From: FEB-12 sp964503315
Lineage (GTDB): Bacteria > Zixibacteria > MSB-5A5 > GN15 > FEB-12
Direction: 5' to 3'
DNA: 64,000 bases
Assembly (NCBI GenBank): GCA_964503315.1
Contig: CAZCZL010000006.1
Coordinates: forward strand, 124,001 to 188,000
This document shows positions 24,208-32,012 of the stretch, one piece after another; position 1 is the stretch's first letter; every line of letters starts with the position of its first letter. The notes below the pieces were generated by a model. That model saw only the letters and a program-made list of their open reading frames with translations. It had not been told where the DNA came from and did not search any database. A program made the position numbers and the translations under genes.

Positions 24208-24936
24208 CTAGTTGCCCACCTGGCCGAGCATGGCTTTAGGTTTGTAGAGGCGAAAGACCGGAATCGCGTAGCGCGTCCGACCGTCATCATTCAGCTCAAT
24301 GGTGAACGCTTCTTCAAACTCGGTCTCAATCTTATCCTTGCGGACGGTCACCTGACCCTCGACCGACTGGCCGGCTTTGATCTGGTTCGGAATCTTGATG
24401 TCGAATGATTTGAAGCTGGAATCAATGACCGTAATAGTCAAGTCGTGTGCCGTGAAGTTGGTCAGCTTGAATGACCCCTTGCGGCGGACTTTCTCGCCAA
24501 ACTGCGAGACGTCGACTTTCACCGGTTCCATTACCAACGGACGAGCCGCTTCCGGTTTAGTCAGGACCTCGGCATAGAATTGCAGGACGGCGTTGCCATC
24601 ATAGCCTTCGATCTTGATCGCGGGCTTCTTCACTATGTATCCGACAAACGCACGCGAATGGAAAACGAGATCAAGGGCGACGCTGTCCCTGGGCGCAATA
24701 GTCGAATCTACCGCGAATATCTCGGTGCAGCCGCAGTCCGGAATGATATGGGATATCTTGATCGGCTTGTCGGCAGTCGACTTGACCCAGAATCGCTTAT
24801 TGGCGACCGCATGTTGCGGGATCTTGCCGAAGTTATGCGTCCCCGGTGACATGATTATCGGAAGTTCGGCCAAGGCCGACCCGCCGATCAAAAATGCGAA
24901 GAGGCAGAAAAGCAATCTGCGTACGAACTTCATCAT
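24208..24936 (-). CDS. DUF1573-type exported protein
   Basis: 242 residues. Signal peptide (KFVRRLLFCLFAFLIGGSALA) then a DUF1573 (ASH/MSP-like Ig) domain at about 27-110 with the diagnostic HNFGKIPQ...KISHIIPDCGCTE...I.P.DSV.LDL.F pattern, and a second Ig-like domain (about 130-225). The conserved Cys pair in DCGC is present. Such proteins are periplasmic and of unknown function. Two adjacent ATG codons (24936 and 24933); AAGG is best placed for the second. Begins six bases after the lepB stop, so probably cotranscribed. Confidence 0.85.
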   Translation of the reverse strand: MMKFVRRLLFCLFAFLIGGSALAELPIIMSPGTHNFGKIPQHAVANKRFWVKSTADKPIKISHIIPDCGCTEIFAVDSTIAPRDSVALDLVFHSRAFVGYIVKKPAIKIEGYDGNAVLQFYAEVLTKPEAARPLVMEPVKVDVSQFGEKVRRKGSFKLTNFTAHDLTITVIDSSFKSFDIKIPNQIKAGQSVEGQVTVRKDKIETEFEEAFTIELNDDGRTRYAIPVFRLYKPKAMLGQVGN

Positions 24937-24942
24937 CCACCT

Positions 24943-25692
24943 TCAATTGATAACGGTAAACAGCCGGTCCCAGCGGACTTTGCCGAAGAAGTGCCCGACA
25001 TTGTAGAGAAAGACTCGCGGCACCGACAGCGGGTCATCCAGTGTTACCGGTGGAGACGGGTACTCCGAGTCATCCCACGACCAATGGATCATCATTGCCT
25101 CACCAAGGATGAGGTCTTTGTGAACCGGTCCCCAGAATCGAGAGTCATATGAATTGTCGCGGTTATCCCCCATCATGAAATAATGGTCTTTGGGGACAAC
25201 ATATGGGCCAAAATTGTCACGAGAGTCGCGTCCGCCCGGTCCCCGCGGCTCAATTTCGCTCGCGATAAACTTGGAGAACTCAGGATTCACAAAGGGCTGA
25301 CCGTTGACACTGAGGACCTTGTCTTTGACCAGAATTGTGTCCCCCGGGATTCCAACACAGCGCTTGATATACTTGGTGACCTGGTCACCCGGCCAGACAA
25401 AAATGACAACCTCGCCGCGCTTCGGGTCGCTGATGGCCGGCATCCGCCAGTTCACCAGAGGGAGCCTTGCGCCATAGACGAATTTGTTGGCGAGCAAAAA
25501 GTCTCCAATGAGGAGAGTGTCCTCCATTGAGGAGGTTGGGATCTTGTAGGCTTCTACGACCGATGTCTTTATGAACAGCGCAAGAACGATAGCGATGAGG
25601 AACTGCTTGAGATTGTCCCATATCGCATCCCCACGGCCATGCCGGCGAGCCGTCTCATGGGACGGGCGAGTCATTTTCTGAATTTCAGCCAT
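24943..25692 (-). CDS. lepB: Signal peptidase I
   Basis: 249 residues. One N-terminal TM (FLIAIVLALFIKTSVVEAY) then the catalytic Ser in IPTSSMEDTL, the KRGEVVIF box, the catalytic Lys in YIKRCVGIPGD, and the GDNRDNSYDSRFWGPV box. Size and order of boxes are standard. The N-terminal cytosolic extension (about 25 residues, RRHGRGDAIWDN) is modest. Ribosome site AGGAG five bases before the ATG. Cleaves signal peptides of exported proteins on the periplasmic face. Confidence 0.95.
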   Translation of the reverse strand: MAEIQKMTRPSHETARRHGRGDAIWDNLKQFLIAIVLALFIKTSVVEAYKIPTSSMEDTLLIGDFLLANKFVYGARLPLVNWRMPAISDPKRGEVVIFVWPGDQVTKYIKRCVGIPGDTILVKDKVLSVNGQPFVNPEFSKFIASEIEPRGPGGRDSRDNFGPYVVPKDHYFMMGDNRDNSYDSRFWGPVHKDLILGEAMMIHWSWDDSEYPSPPVTLDDPLSVPRVFLYNVGHFFGKVRWDRLFTVIN

Positions 25693-25760
25693 TCAGACTC
25701 CTGTAAAGGGCGAGTGTGCATCCTTAGCTTTATACGCCAGATCGGGAGAAATGATTCCGA

Positions 25761-26828
25761 TCAAAAGCCCTTGAACATACGCATTATGTCGTTGTATGTC
25801 ACGAGGATAATCAGGCCGAACAGGAAGACCATGCCGACCTGCTGAGCGATAGCGCGCGCTCGGACCGATAGCGGCTCACCCCGCAACTTCTCAATCGCCA
25901 GGAACACCAGATGGCCGCCGTCCAATATTGGGATCGGAAGTACATTGAGAACAGCCAGGTTCACTGACAGCAACGCCATGAAGAAAAACAGGCTCGATGG
26001 CCCCTTCTCCGCTTCTTTGCCGGACTGTTTGGCGATAAACAGAGGGCCGCCGATCATCTTGGGAGAAACCTGACCGGTGATGAACCGCTTGACGAATTTC
26101 ACCGTCTCCCAGACTATCACATGTGACATGACAAAGCCGGACTTGACCGACTCGATCACACCGTAGCTCTCTCGTCTGATAACTTTTTGAGCGAACCCGA
26201 TCACGCCGATGGAGTCGACATTCCCCGCCTCATCCATGATTGGCTCGGCCTTGGTGATAATCTGAGCGGTGGTCGTATCATCTCCGCGAACCCAGGTCAG
26301 AGAGAGCGGTTCGGCTACATGGCGATTGATCCCGGCGCGAAGCGAATCGAAGCTGCTGACCGGGGCGCCATCCAGAGCGATGATCTGATCTCCTTCGCGC
26401 ATACCGGCCGCATACGCAGGACCATCCTCGGAAACAGTGCCGACCAGCACCTTGGTCGTGTCAAAGATCGGCTTGCCGCCGATGAGATATATCCCGATCA
26501 TGATGACGATCGCCAGGAGGTAATTCATAAACGGTCCGGCAAAAATCACCGCCGCGCGCTGGCCGATCGTCTTGGACATGAATTCTTCAGACGAACCAGT
26601 GGTCTCATCATCCGGATTCTCGCCGATCATCTTGACATAGCCGCCCAGCGGAATGATGCCGATGCAGTACGTCGTATCTCCCCACTTCTTGGCAAAGATG
26701 TTGGGCGGGAAACCAAGTGAAAATTTCTCGACCTTGATCCCCACCTTCTTGGCGACCAGAAAATGGCCCAATTCATGGATGAAGATCAGAATACCTAACA
26801 CAAAGATGAATGACAGAATCGTCAGCAT
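25761..26828 (-). CDS. rseP: RseP-type site-2 intramembrane metalloprotease
   Basis: 355 residues. HELGH zinc motif in the first TM (ILIFIHELGHFLVAKKVGI), a single PDZ domain (about 125-190, GMREGDQIIALDGAPVSSFDS), and the third zinc ligand region NVLPIPILDGGHL near the C-terminus. About four TM helices. Shorter than E. coli RseP, with one PDZ instead of two, as is usual outside proteobacteria. Its start overlaps the end of dxr by seven bases, a very common gene pair. Cleaves anti-sigma factors or signal peptide remnants. Confidence 0.95.
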   Translation of the reverse strand: MLTILSFIFVLGILIFIHELGHFLVAKKVGIKVEKFSLGFPPNIFAKKWGDTTYCIGIIPLGGYVKMIGENPDDETTGSSEEFMSKTIGQRAAVIFAGPFMNYLLAIVIMIGIYLIGGKPIFDTTKVLVGTVSEDGPAYAAGMREGDQIIALDGAPVSSFDSLRAGINRHVAEPLSLTWVRGDDTTTAQIITKAEPIMDEAGNVDSIGVIGFAQKVIRRESYGVIESVKSGFVMSHVIVWETVKFVKRFITGQVSPKMIGGPLFIAKQSGKEAEKGPSSLFFFMALLSVNLAVLNVLPIPILDGGHLVFLAIEKLRGEPLSVRARAIAQQVGMVFLFGLIILVTYNDIMRMFKGF

Positions 26829-27988
26829 CGAACGCTCTCCAGAGATTTACGCGCGAACTTCCTTGCCTCCGTGTCGGCATCATGGATGTCGGCGATCGTT
26901 AGGTCGGTGACCGGAGCCAGTGCGGCCACGGTCGCCGAGACTACCTCATATATGTCGGTAAACCCGATAGTCCTATTCAGGAACGCCTCAACGGCGATCT
27001 CATTGGCTGCATTATATACGGCGGGAAGGGTGGATCCGGTTCCCGCAACTTCATAGGCCAACCGCAATAACGGAAAACGGTCGAAATCCGGTCGTTCAAA
27101 AGTCAGATTGGCGGATTGTGTCCAATCAAGACGTCCAAAGTCCGAATTTACTCTGTCCGGCCAGAACAGAGCATACGTAATGGGCAATCGCATATCCGGT
27201 CTGGACAACTGGGCGATCACCGACGAATCGACATACTCAACCATCGAATGAACCACCGACTGCGGGTGGATGACAACTTTAATTTTGTCGGCGGGCACCC
27301 CAAAAAGAGTGGTCGCTTCTATGATCTCCAGCCCCTTGTTGACCATGGTCGCGGAGTCGATGGTGATCTTCGCCCCCATATTCCAGGTCGGATGATTGAG
27401 TGCTTGCTCAACCGTGATCTCGCAAAACTTCTCCAAAGGGAGTTCGCGGAACGGCCCGCCCGAAGCTGTCAGCACCAGATTGCGGACCTCGTCCTTCTTT
27501 CCTGCCAATAGCGATTGCCAGATAGCAGAATGCTCCGAATCGATCGGGAGAATTCTCGCCTTCCCGGATTCTATCAGTGGCCGAAAGATCGGCCCCCCCG
27601 CGACCAACGATTCCTTGTTAGCCAAGGCAAGCGTGATGTTATGGCGGACTGCTTCAAGCGATGCATTAAGTCCGGCGGCGCCGACTATGGCGTTGACGAC
27701 CAGATCAACATCGGGTAAACCAGCCAGACTGATCACAGCGTCGGCTCCAACGACCACACGAACAGACTCGCCCGCTACCGCGGCGGCAAGCTGCTTGGAT
27801 TTCGATTCATCGACTATACAGAGATACTCGGGTCGGAATTGATGGAACTGCTGAACAAGCAGCTCGACATTGCTGTAGGCCGCGAGCGCCTTGATTTTGA
27901 ACGCGCCAGGATGAGCGGAAACGACATCGAGACAGGACTTGCCGATCGAGCCGGTCGAGCCAAGGAGCGAGAGCTTGCGTGGTTTCAT
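26822..27988 (-). CDS. dxr: 1-deoxy-D-xylulose 5-phosphate reductoisomerase
   Basis: 388 residues. NADPH-binding LGSTGSIGKSCLDVV at the N-terminus, substrate and metal motifs DSEHSAIWQSL and GGPFRELP, and a C-terminal helical domain (YNAANEIAVEAFLNRTIGF). Second step of the MEP isoprenoid pathway. Starts an operon with rseP (overlap of seven bases). The gene starts at an ATG with only a weak ribosome site. Confidence 0.96.
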   Translation of the reverse strand: MKPRKLSLLGSTGSIGKSCLDVVSAHPGAFKIKALAAYSNVELLVQQFHQFRPEYLCIVDESKSKQLAAAVAGESVRVVVGADAVISLAGLPDVDLVVNAIVGAAGLNASLEAVRHNITLALANKESLVAGGPIFRPLIESGKARILPIDSEHSAIWQSLLAGKKDEVRNLVLTASGGPFRELPLEKFCEITVEQALNHPTWNMGAKITIDSATMVNKGLEIIEATTLFGVPADKIKVVIHPQSVVHSMVEYVDSSVIAQLSRPDMRLPITYALFWPDRVNSDFGRLDWTQSANLTFERPDFDRFPLLRLAYEVAGTGSTLPAVYNAANEIAVEAFLNRTIGFTDIYEVVSATVAALAPVTDLTIADIHDADTEARKFARKSLESVRC

Positions 27989-28041
27989 GTCTGCTATTGT
28001 AACGGATGTTCTCAGTTAGGGTTCCGTTCGGCTTCCTGCCG

Positions 28042-28076
28042 GAAATAGAACAGGCAGAGGGATGAACCCCTGCCTG
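28042..28076 (-). terminator. Terminator after the cyclophilin gene
   Basis: A stem of CAGGCA with TGCCTG (28051-28056 with 28071-28076), extended inside by GGGG/CCCT pairs, is followed on the minus strand by TTCTATTTCC. It lies 28 bases past the cyclophilin stop and 54 bases before the dxr start. Confidence 0.7.
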
Positions 28077-28103
28077 ATACTGGCTTCCTGAAAGACGGGA
28101 CTA

Positions 28104-28733
28104 TTATTTCTTCTCGTCCTTCTTTTCGTCCTTAGACTCGCCCAGCGGATTCCCCTGAGCATCGGACATGTATGCCTTGACTATCTTCACTTCCGTGGTC
28201 GGACGGGACTTTTCGCCGCCATACGGCTGGGGACCAACCGGAACCTTCCCAAGATCGCGCAGAGTTTTGTACCCATTGACCAAGTGGCCAAAGACGGTGT
28301 ACTGGTTATCCAGTGTCTTGGCTCTGCCGAGGCAGACAAAGAACTGGCAGGAGGCTGAATTGGGATCCGCGGCCCGCGCCATGGAAAGCGTTCCCTCTAC
28401 ATGGGGAAGCTCATTGAATTCGGCCTTGAGCCTGTAGCCTGCGTCTCCAGTACCGGTGCCCGTCGGGTCTCCACCCTGGATCATGAAACCATCGATGATA
28501 CGGTGAAAGATCACGTTATTGTAGAAACCTTTCTTGGTCAGTGACGCGAACGAATCAGCGTGCGCCGGGGCAACATCGCGATACAGCTCGAGGGTCATTT
28601 TTCCGAGCGTGGTCTCAAGGGTAACGAATTGATTGGTTTCTTTCCGGATGGGGGCTTCGGTCTTGTCCACTTGGGCACTTCCTGTTTCAATCAGCACAGC
28701 GGCTGCGGCTACGAGTAAAACTGTCTTGAACAC
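28104..28733 (-). CDS. Exported cyclophilin-type peptidyl-prolyl isomerase
   Basis: 209 residues from the GTG at 28733, chosen for its GAGGAG eight bases upstream and the resulting signal peptide (FKTVLLVAAAAVLIETGSAQ); an ATG at 28775 would add a charged leader that overlaps the promoter. The cyclophilin domain (about 35-195) has FHRIIDGFMIQGGDPTGTG, MARAADPNSASCQFFVCL and FGHLVNGYKTL. The Arg of FHRI and Gln/Phe of the active site are present. A C-terminal Lys/Asp/Glu-rich tail (KDEKKDEKK) follows. Periplasmic folding catalyst. Confidence 0.92.
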   Translation of the reverse strand: MFKTVLLVAAAAVLIETGSAQVDKTEAPIRKETNQFVTLETTLGKMTLELYRDVAPAHADSFASLTKKGFYNNVIFHRIIDGFMIQGGDPTGTGTGDAGYRLKAEFNELPHVEGTLSMARAADPNSASCQFFVCLGRAKTLDNQYTVFGHLVNGYKTLRDLGKVPVGPQPYGGEKSRPTTEVKIVKAYMSDAQGNPLGESKDEKKDEKK

Positions 28734-28773
28734 GAAATTGTCTCCTCTATTGTTTTTTTCATGTCTGTCGGTC

Positions 28774-28803
28774 AATATACAGGAATCTGTTCACCATGGT
28801 CAA
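28774..28803 (-). promoter_or_regulatory. Promoter of the cyclophilin gene
   Basis: -35 TTGACC (complement of 28798-28803), 18-base spacer, -10 TATATT (complement of 28774-28779), about 40 bases before the GTG start. It overlaps an 8-bp inverted repeat (28803-28810 with 28813-28820) that contains the stop of the upstream gene. Confidence 0.65.
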
Positions 28804-28812
28804 GCGATGACA

Positions 28813-30192
28813 TCATCGCTGACGTTGCAATCGCGGAAGCTTCGCCGCAACCAGCGGTTGCGCTTCAACCAGATGTACCTCGAAGACCGTTCGGTCCGCT
28901 TCCAGAGTCGCGGTGGTGGTATACGCGGTAAGACCGTAAGTCGGCCACTCATAGCGATACGCGGCCGGCGGTGTCGGATCAAGAGTCGGCACGACGGCGC
29001 CATATTCTGTCAAAAGATTCTGAACCAACGAACCGATCCCCCATCCGCTCGCGGATGTGTCTGCAAAGACGGTGTTGAGAATAACGCCATACAGCGGCTC
29101 AAAGTCCTGCGCGGTGCTGTCCTGATTGGTGTCAGCGACTATGCCAACGAAGCCAAGCTGTGACTCATAATCAACGTAGTTGAGCCAGAAGTTAGGATCG
29201 GGCGTGTTGGCGAGTTCCTGCCCGTTAAACAACCTGACCACCGCGAAATCATCTCCGTTCTTGATGAATTGCCCCTGAAAATCCACTCCTGGCTCAATTG
29301 TGCTGGCCCGCACTGTCAGCTCAAGAGTGTCAACGCCGGGGACCATCGCACGAATCAGCGCATGTCCCTCCACTCCGGAGAAGTCATACGTGAGTAGCGC
29401 ACTCCCTGCGGCCGCTGTCTGTAGAGAGTCCGCCGACAGTTCCCCATCCCCGTCTATCAAATTGAACTTCATCCAGACCTTGTACAGCGTATTCGCCGTA
29501 GCATCGACAACCTTCAAACGCATCAATGGATCCTGATTACTGGAGCCGAATGCGCCTTTGAAATACTGACGATTAATAATCTGCTGTATCGCCGCCGGTA
29601 CCTCGATTCGCATCTGCACGCTGGCGGTATCAGCGCCGTAGTTGTTGTACGCGATCATGGTCAACAGCCCATTCACCGAAGGAGTGAACCAGACCGTTGA
29701 ACCGGCCGCAGGCGTCAGTTTGGCGCCGCCATTCAGTTTGATCGAATCGGTTCGAATTGCGGTCCAGGTCACTTGCGTCGAATCTCCGACAACCACGGTA
29801 TCTTCGCTGACGGACATGGCGGTGATAGACGGGACCGCCGCGTTCATCGTGATGGAAACGAATGCGGAATCCTGTCCCCCCCGGTTGTAAGCCCGCAGGG
29901 TATATCTGGTCACTCCGGTCGGCTTGACATACAGACTCCCTGAGCCGGTATTAGAAAGCGATAGGCCCGTCGGGAAAAGCTTCAATGAATCAACACGAAT
30001 CGCAATATAGGTGATTAGAACCGAATCTCCGGGGGCGATATCCGAAGGAGTGCCGGTGAATGTCGTGATCTCAGGAGGTGTGATAGTTGGCGGTTGGGTC
30101 GGTTTGTCCGAGGAGCAACCGCCCGTCAACACAACTATCGCTATCAACGCGATCGCGATGACACCGAATCGCCGAATATTCTTTTCTATCAC
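28813..30192 (-). CDS. Lipoprotein with two Ig-like domains
   Basis: 459 residues from the GTG at 30192 (AGGA eight bases upstream). Lipobox LTGGC at about 22-26. Two similar Ig-like units follow (about 40-117 and 122-200), each with the pattern (D/V)...GDS..(I/V)T(Y/W)(I/T)AIR(V/T)DS(L/I)KL...G....(F/V).P......(Y/L)T(L/M).AYN..G.D.A.V. This repeat is visible by eye. The remaining ~255 residues are beta-rich and not recognised; they contain a DTNQDST motif. Encoded 14 bases after the outer-membrane protein gene, so one transcript. Outer-membrane or surface lipoprotein, function unknown. Confidence 0.75.
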   Translation of the reverse strand: MIEKNIRRFGVIAIALIAIVVLTGGCSSDKPTQPPTITPPEITTFTGTPSDIAPGDSVLITYIAIRVDSLKLFPTGLSLSNTGSGSLYVKPTGVTRYTLRAYNRGGQDSAFVSITMNAAVPSITAMSVSEDTVVVGDSTQVTWTAIRTDSIKLNGGAKLTPAAGSTVWFTPSVNGLLTMIAYNNYGADTASVQMRIEVPAAIQQIINRQYFKGAFGSSNQDPLMRLKVVDATANTLYKVWMKFNLIDGDGELSADSLQTAAAGSALLTYDFSGVEGHALIRAMVPGVDTLELTVRASTIEPGVDFQGQFIKNGDDFAVVRLFNGQELANTPDPNFWLNYVDYESQLGFVGIVADTNQDSTAQDFEPLYGVILNTVFADTSASGWGIGSLVQNLLTEYGAVVPTLDPTPPAAYRYEWPTYGLTAYTTTATLEADRTVFEVHLVEAQPLVAAKLPRLQRQR

Positions 30193-30206
30193 CAGCAGGT
30201 TCCTTG

Positions 30207-30869
30207 TTAGGGTCTCACGTAGAAGCGAAGCGCCAGCCCGATATTCAGGTAACGCGGACGCTCTGAGGTCGCGATCATATCGTATCGATTCATGGATACG
30301 AGACTTATCTGAGAGCCATCTGCGTTGCGCGCCAGGCGCAGATCAAAACCGAAATTCAGCCCGGCCAGTGCCTTTGCCTCGGTCTCGCCATCGATATTGG
30401 AATCATCGAATCCCGCGGTCATCAGTCCCGCGGTCACGCCTAAGCCTACATAGGGCGCGAAATCCGAATTGGCAATATCAGTGAAGTAGTAGTTCATGTT
30501 CAGGTCGAGGTCATATGAGTTCAGGCTCAGACCGTCCTCGACCGTGACGATGACTTCATCATTCTCGAACCGGTTTTCGACATCGTGATGAGTATAGCGG
30601 AAGTCCAGCGACCAGGCAACCGCGCCATATTTGACCTGGCCGATCCCAACACCGAGTGAAAAGGTAGGATCGTAGACATCGTCGGCGTCAAACTCGCCAC
30701 TATAGTCCGGCAGATTGAAGAACTCTAATTCCCCTACGGGAGCCGAGCGGGCGCCAAAAACTTCGATAAAATTGAGGCTACGACCGACACGAGAGATTGC
30801 GCCGGCGTCGGAGACGGCCACTGATAAAACCAGCGTGGCCAACAGGGCGAGGGTCAGAAGTCTGGACAT
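30207..30869 (-). CDS. Outer-membrane beta-barrel protein
   Basis: 220 residues from the ATG at 30869, which has GGGAG five bases upstream; an ATG four codons earlier lacks it. Signal peptide (RLLTLALLATLVLSVAVSDAGA) and alternating hydrophobic strands of the OmpA/OmpW-like small-barrel type (FSLGVGIGQVKYGAVAWSLDFRYTHH, DLDLNMNYYF, FAPYVGLGVTAGLM), ending in the C-terminal strand YLNIGLALRFYVRP. A strong promoter lies just upstream. First gene of a pair with the lipoprotein at 28813-30192. Confidence 0.8.
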   Translation of the reverse strand: MSRLLTLALLATLVLSVAVSDAGAISRVGRSLNFIEVFGARSAPVGELEFFNLPDYSGEFDADDVYDPTFSLGVGIGQVKYGAVAWSLDFRYTHHDVENRFENDEVIVTVEDGLSLNSYDLDLNMNYYFTDIANSDFAPYVGLGVTAGLMTAGFDDSNIDGETEAKALAGLNFGFDLRLARNADGSQISLVSMNRYDMIATSERPRYLNIGLALRFYVRP

Positions 30870-30900
30870 ATTGTCTCCCAAAGCGTTACGCGACTTTCAC

Positions 30901-30929
30901 AGTATACCGTGTTGAGGCTTTCCTGTCAA
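30901..30929 (-). promoter_or_regulatory. Strong sigma-70-type promoter of the outer-membrane protein/lipoprotein operon
   Basis: Perfect -35 TTGACA (complement of 30924-30929), a 17-base spacer and -10 TATACT (complement of 30901-30906). The start codon is 32 bases beyond the -10. Confidence 0.8.
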
Positions 30930-31031
30930 CCACTGTCCGGTTTGAGGTTAGCCATATCTTTGTACCCCAAAGTACTGATTTTGCCCACTTTTCTTTCCTG
31001 AGATGAACCTAGTTCTTTATAGAAATATGAC

Positions 31032-31061
31032 TTGCACCGATACATGAAATGCCTATATAAG
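31032..31061 (+). promoter_or_regulatory. Possible promoter of hbd-ackA
   Basis: -10 TATAAG (31056-31061) with a poor -35 TTGCAC (31032-31037) at 18-base spacing. This would place the transcript start near 31068, about ten bases before the Rex-like box. Confidence 0.45.
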
Positions 31062-31077
31062 GTAGGCGAAAAATTGT

Positions 31078-31095
31078 TTGTTACATATTTCACAA
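31078..31095 (+). promoter_or_regulatory. Rex-like operator upstream of hbd-ackA
   Basis: TTGTTACATATTTCACAA: an 18-base site matching the Rex consensus TTGTGAA-N4-TTCACAA with the right half perfect and the left half at 5 of 7, an AT-rich centre (ATAT). It lies 14 bases before the hbd start. Rex senses NADH/NAD+ and typically represses fermentation genes such as hbd and ackA, which is what follows. Confidence 0.6.
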
Positions 31096-31109
31096 TTACG
31101 AGTTGAGTT

Positions 31110-32012
31110 ATGGCAAAGTCTAAAATAGTCGTAATCGGAGCCGGAGTAATGGGGCAAGGTCTCGCTGAAGCAATTGCCACCACCGGCCACGATGTTACCC
31201 TGGTCGACCGGACCACCAAACTGGCGGAAAAGGGGATCAAGGGAATCAGCGAATCTATCGATCGCGAGATCAAACGATGGGGGCTGACCAAGTCCGACAA
31301 GAAGGCAATTCTGGCTCGCATCGATCCGTCGAGCGACCTTTCGGTCGCCGAGGATGCGGAAATCGTGCTAGAAGCCATCTACGAAGACCGCGAGAAAAAA
31401 CGCGCGCTCTTTGAGAAACTTGATTCTATTTGCGGCCCCGATACCGTCATGGTCACCAACACTGGTGTACTGTCGGTCTCCGAAATAGCCGCCGCGACCG
31501 AGCGTCCGGAAAAAGTGATCGGCATGCACTTCCTCAACCCGGTCACCAAGATTCCATTGGTTGAAATTGTCAAAGGCCTCAAGACGGATGACGCAACCTT
31601 CAAAAAAGCGGTCGAATTCGCGACCAGCCTGGAAAAGAAGTGGATCACGGTCAACGAGTATCCCGGCTATGTAACCACCCGCATCATCGTTCCGCTACTG
31701 AACGAAGCAATGCACGTCCTGATGGAAGGGGTTGCCTCAGCGGAAGATATCGATGAAGCGATGAAATTGGGATTCGGCTTCAACGTCGGCCCGCTTGCCC
31801 TGGCGGATATGATGGGGCTTGATGTAGTCATGTCCTGGGAAATGAACCTGCTGAACGAACTCTCCGACCACAAATACAACCCCTGCCCGATCCTTCGGAA
31901 GATGGTCCGCGCGGGGCACCTCGGAGTCAAGACCGGCCGCGGCTTCTTTACGTATGATGCCGAAGGAAACCGGTTGAATGGTCACAAGTCGATGGCGGAG
32001 GTATCCAAGTGA
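31110..32012 (+). CDS. hbd: 3-hydroxybutyryl-CoA dehydrogenase
   Basis: 300 residues, slightly longer than the usual ~285. N-terminal NAD-binding fold (VVIGAGVMGQGLAEAI), the catalytic region GMHFLNPVTKIPLVEIVKG with the conserved His-Glu pair, and the helical C-terminal dimer domain (GFGFNVGPLALADMMGLDVV, HLGVKTGRGFFTYD). Reversible NAD-linked oxidation of 3-hydroxybutyryl-CoA, in fatty-acid oxidation or butyryl-CoA formation. Overlaps ackA in a GTGA junction, linking acyl-CoA reduction with acetate/ATP formation. Preceded by a Rex-like site. Confidence 0.92.
   Translation: MAKSKIVVIGAGVMGQGLAEAIATTGHDVTLVDRTTKLAEKGIKGISESIDREIKRWGLTKSDKKAILARIDPSSDLSVAEDAEIVLEAIYEDREKKRALFEKLDSICGPDTVMVTNTGVLSVSEIAAATERPEKVIGMHFLNPVTKIPLVEIVKGLKTDDATFKKAVEFATSLEKKWITVNEYPGYVTTRIIVPLLNEAMHVLMEGVASAEDIDEAMKLGFGFNVGPLALADMMGLDVVMSWEMNLLNELSDHKYNPCPILRKMVRAGHLGVKTGRGFFTYDAEGNRLNGHKSMAEVSK

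Noticed and set aside
28803..28820. Inverted repeat AGCGATGA-CA-TCATCGCT as terminator of the lipoprotein gene
   Set aside because: The two-base loop and lack of a T-run make a terminator unlikely, and half of it is coding sequence; it could still be chance or an operator.
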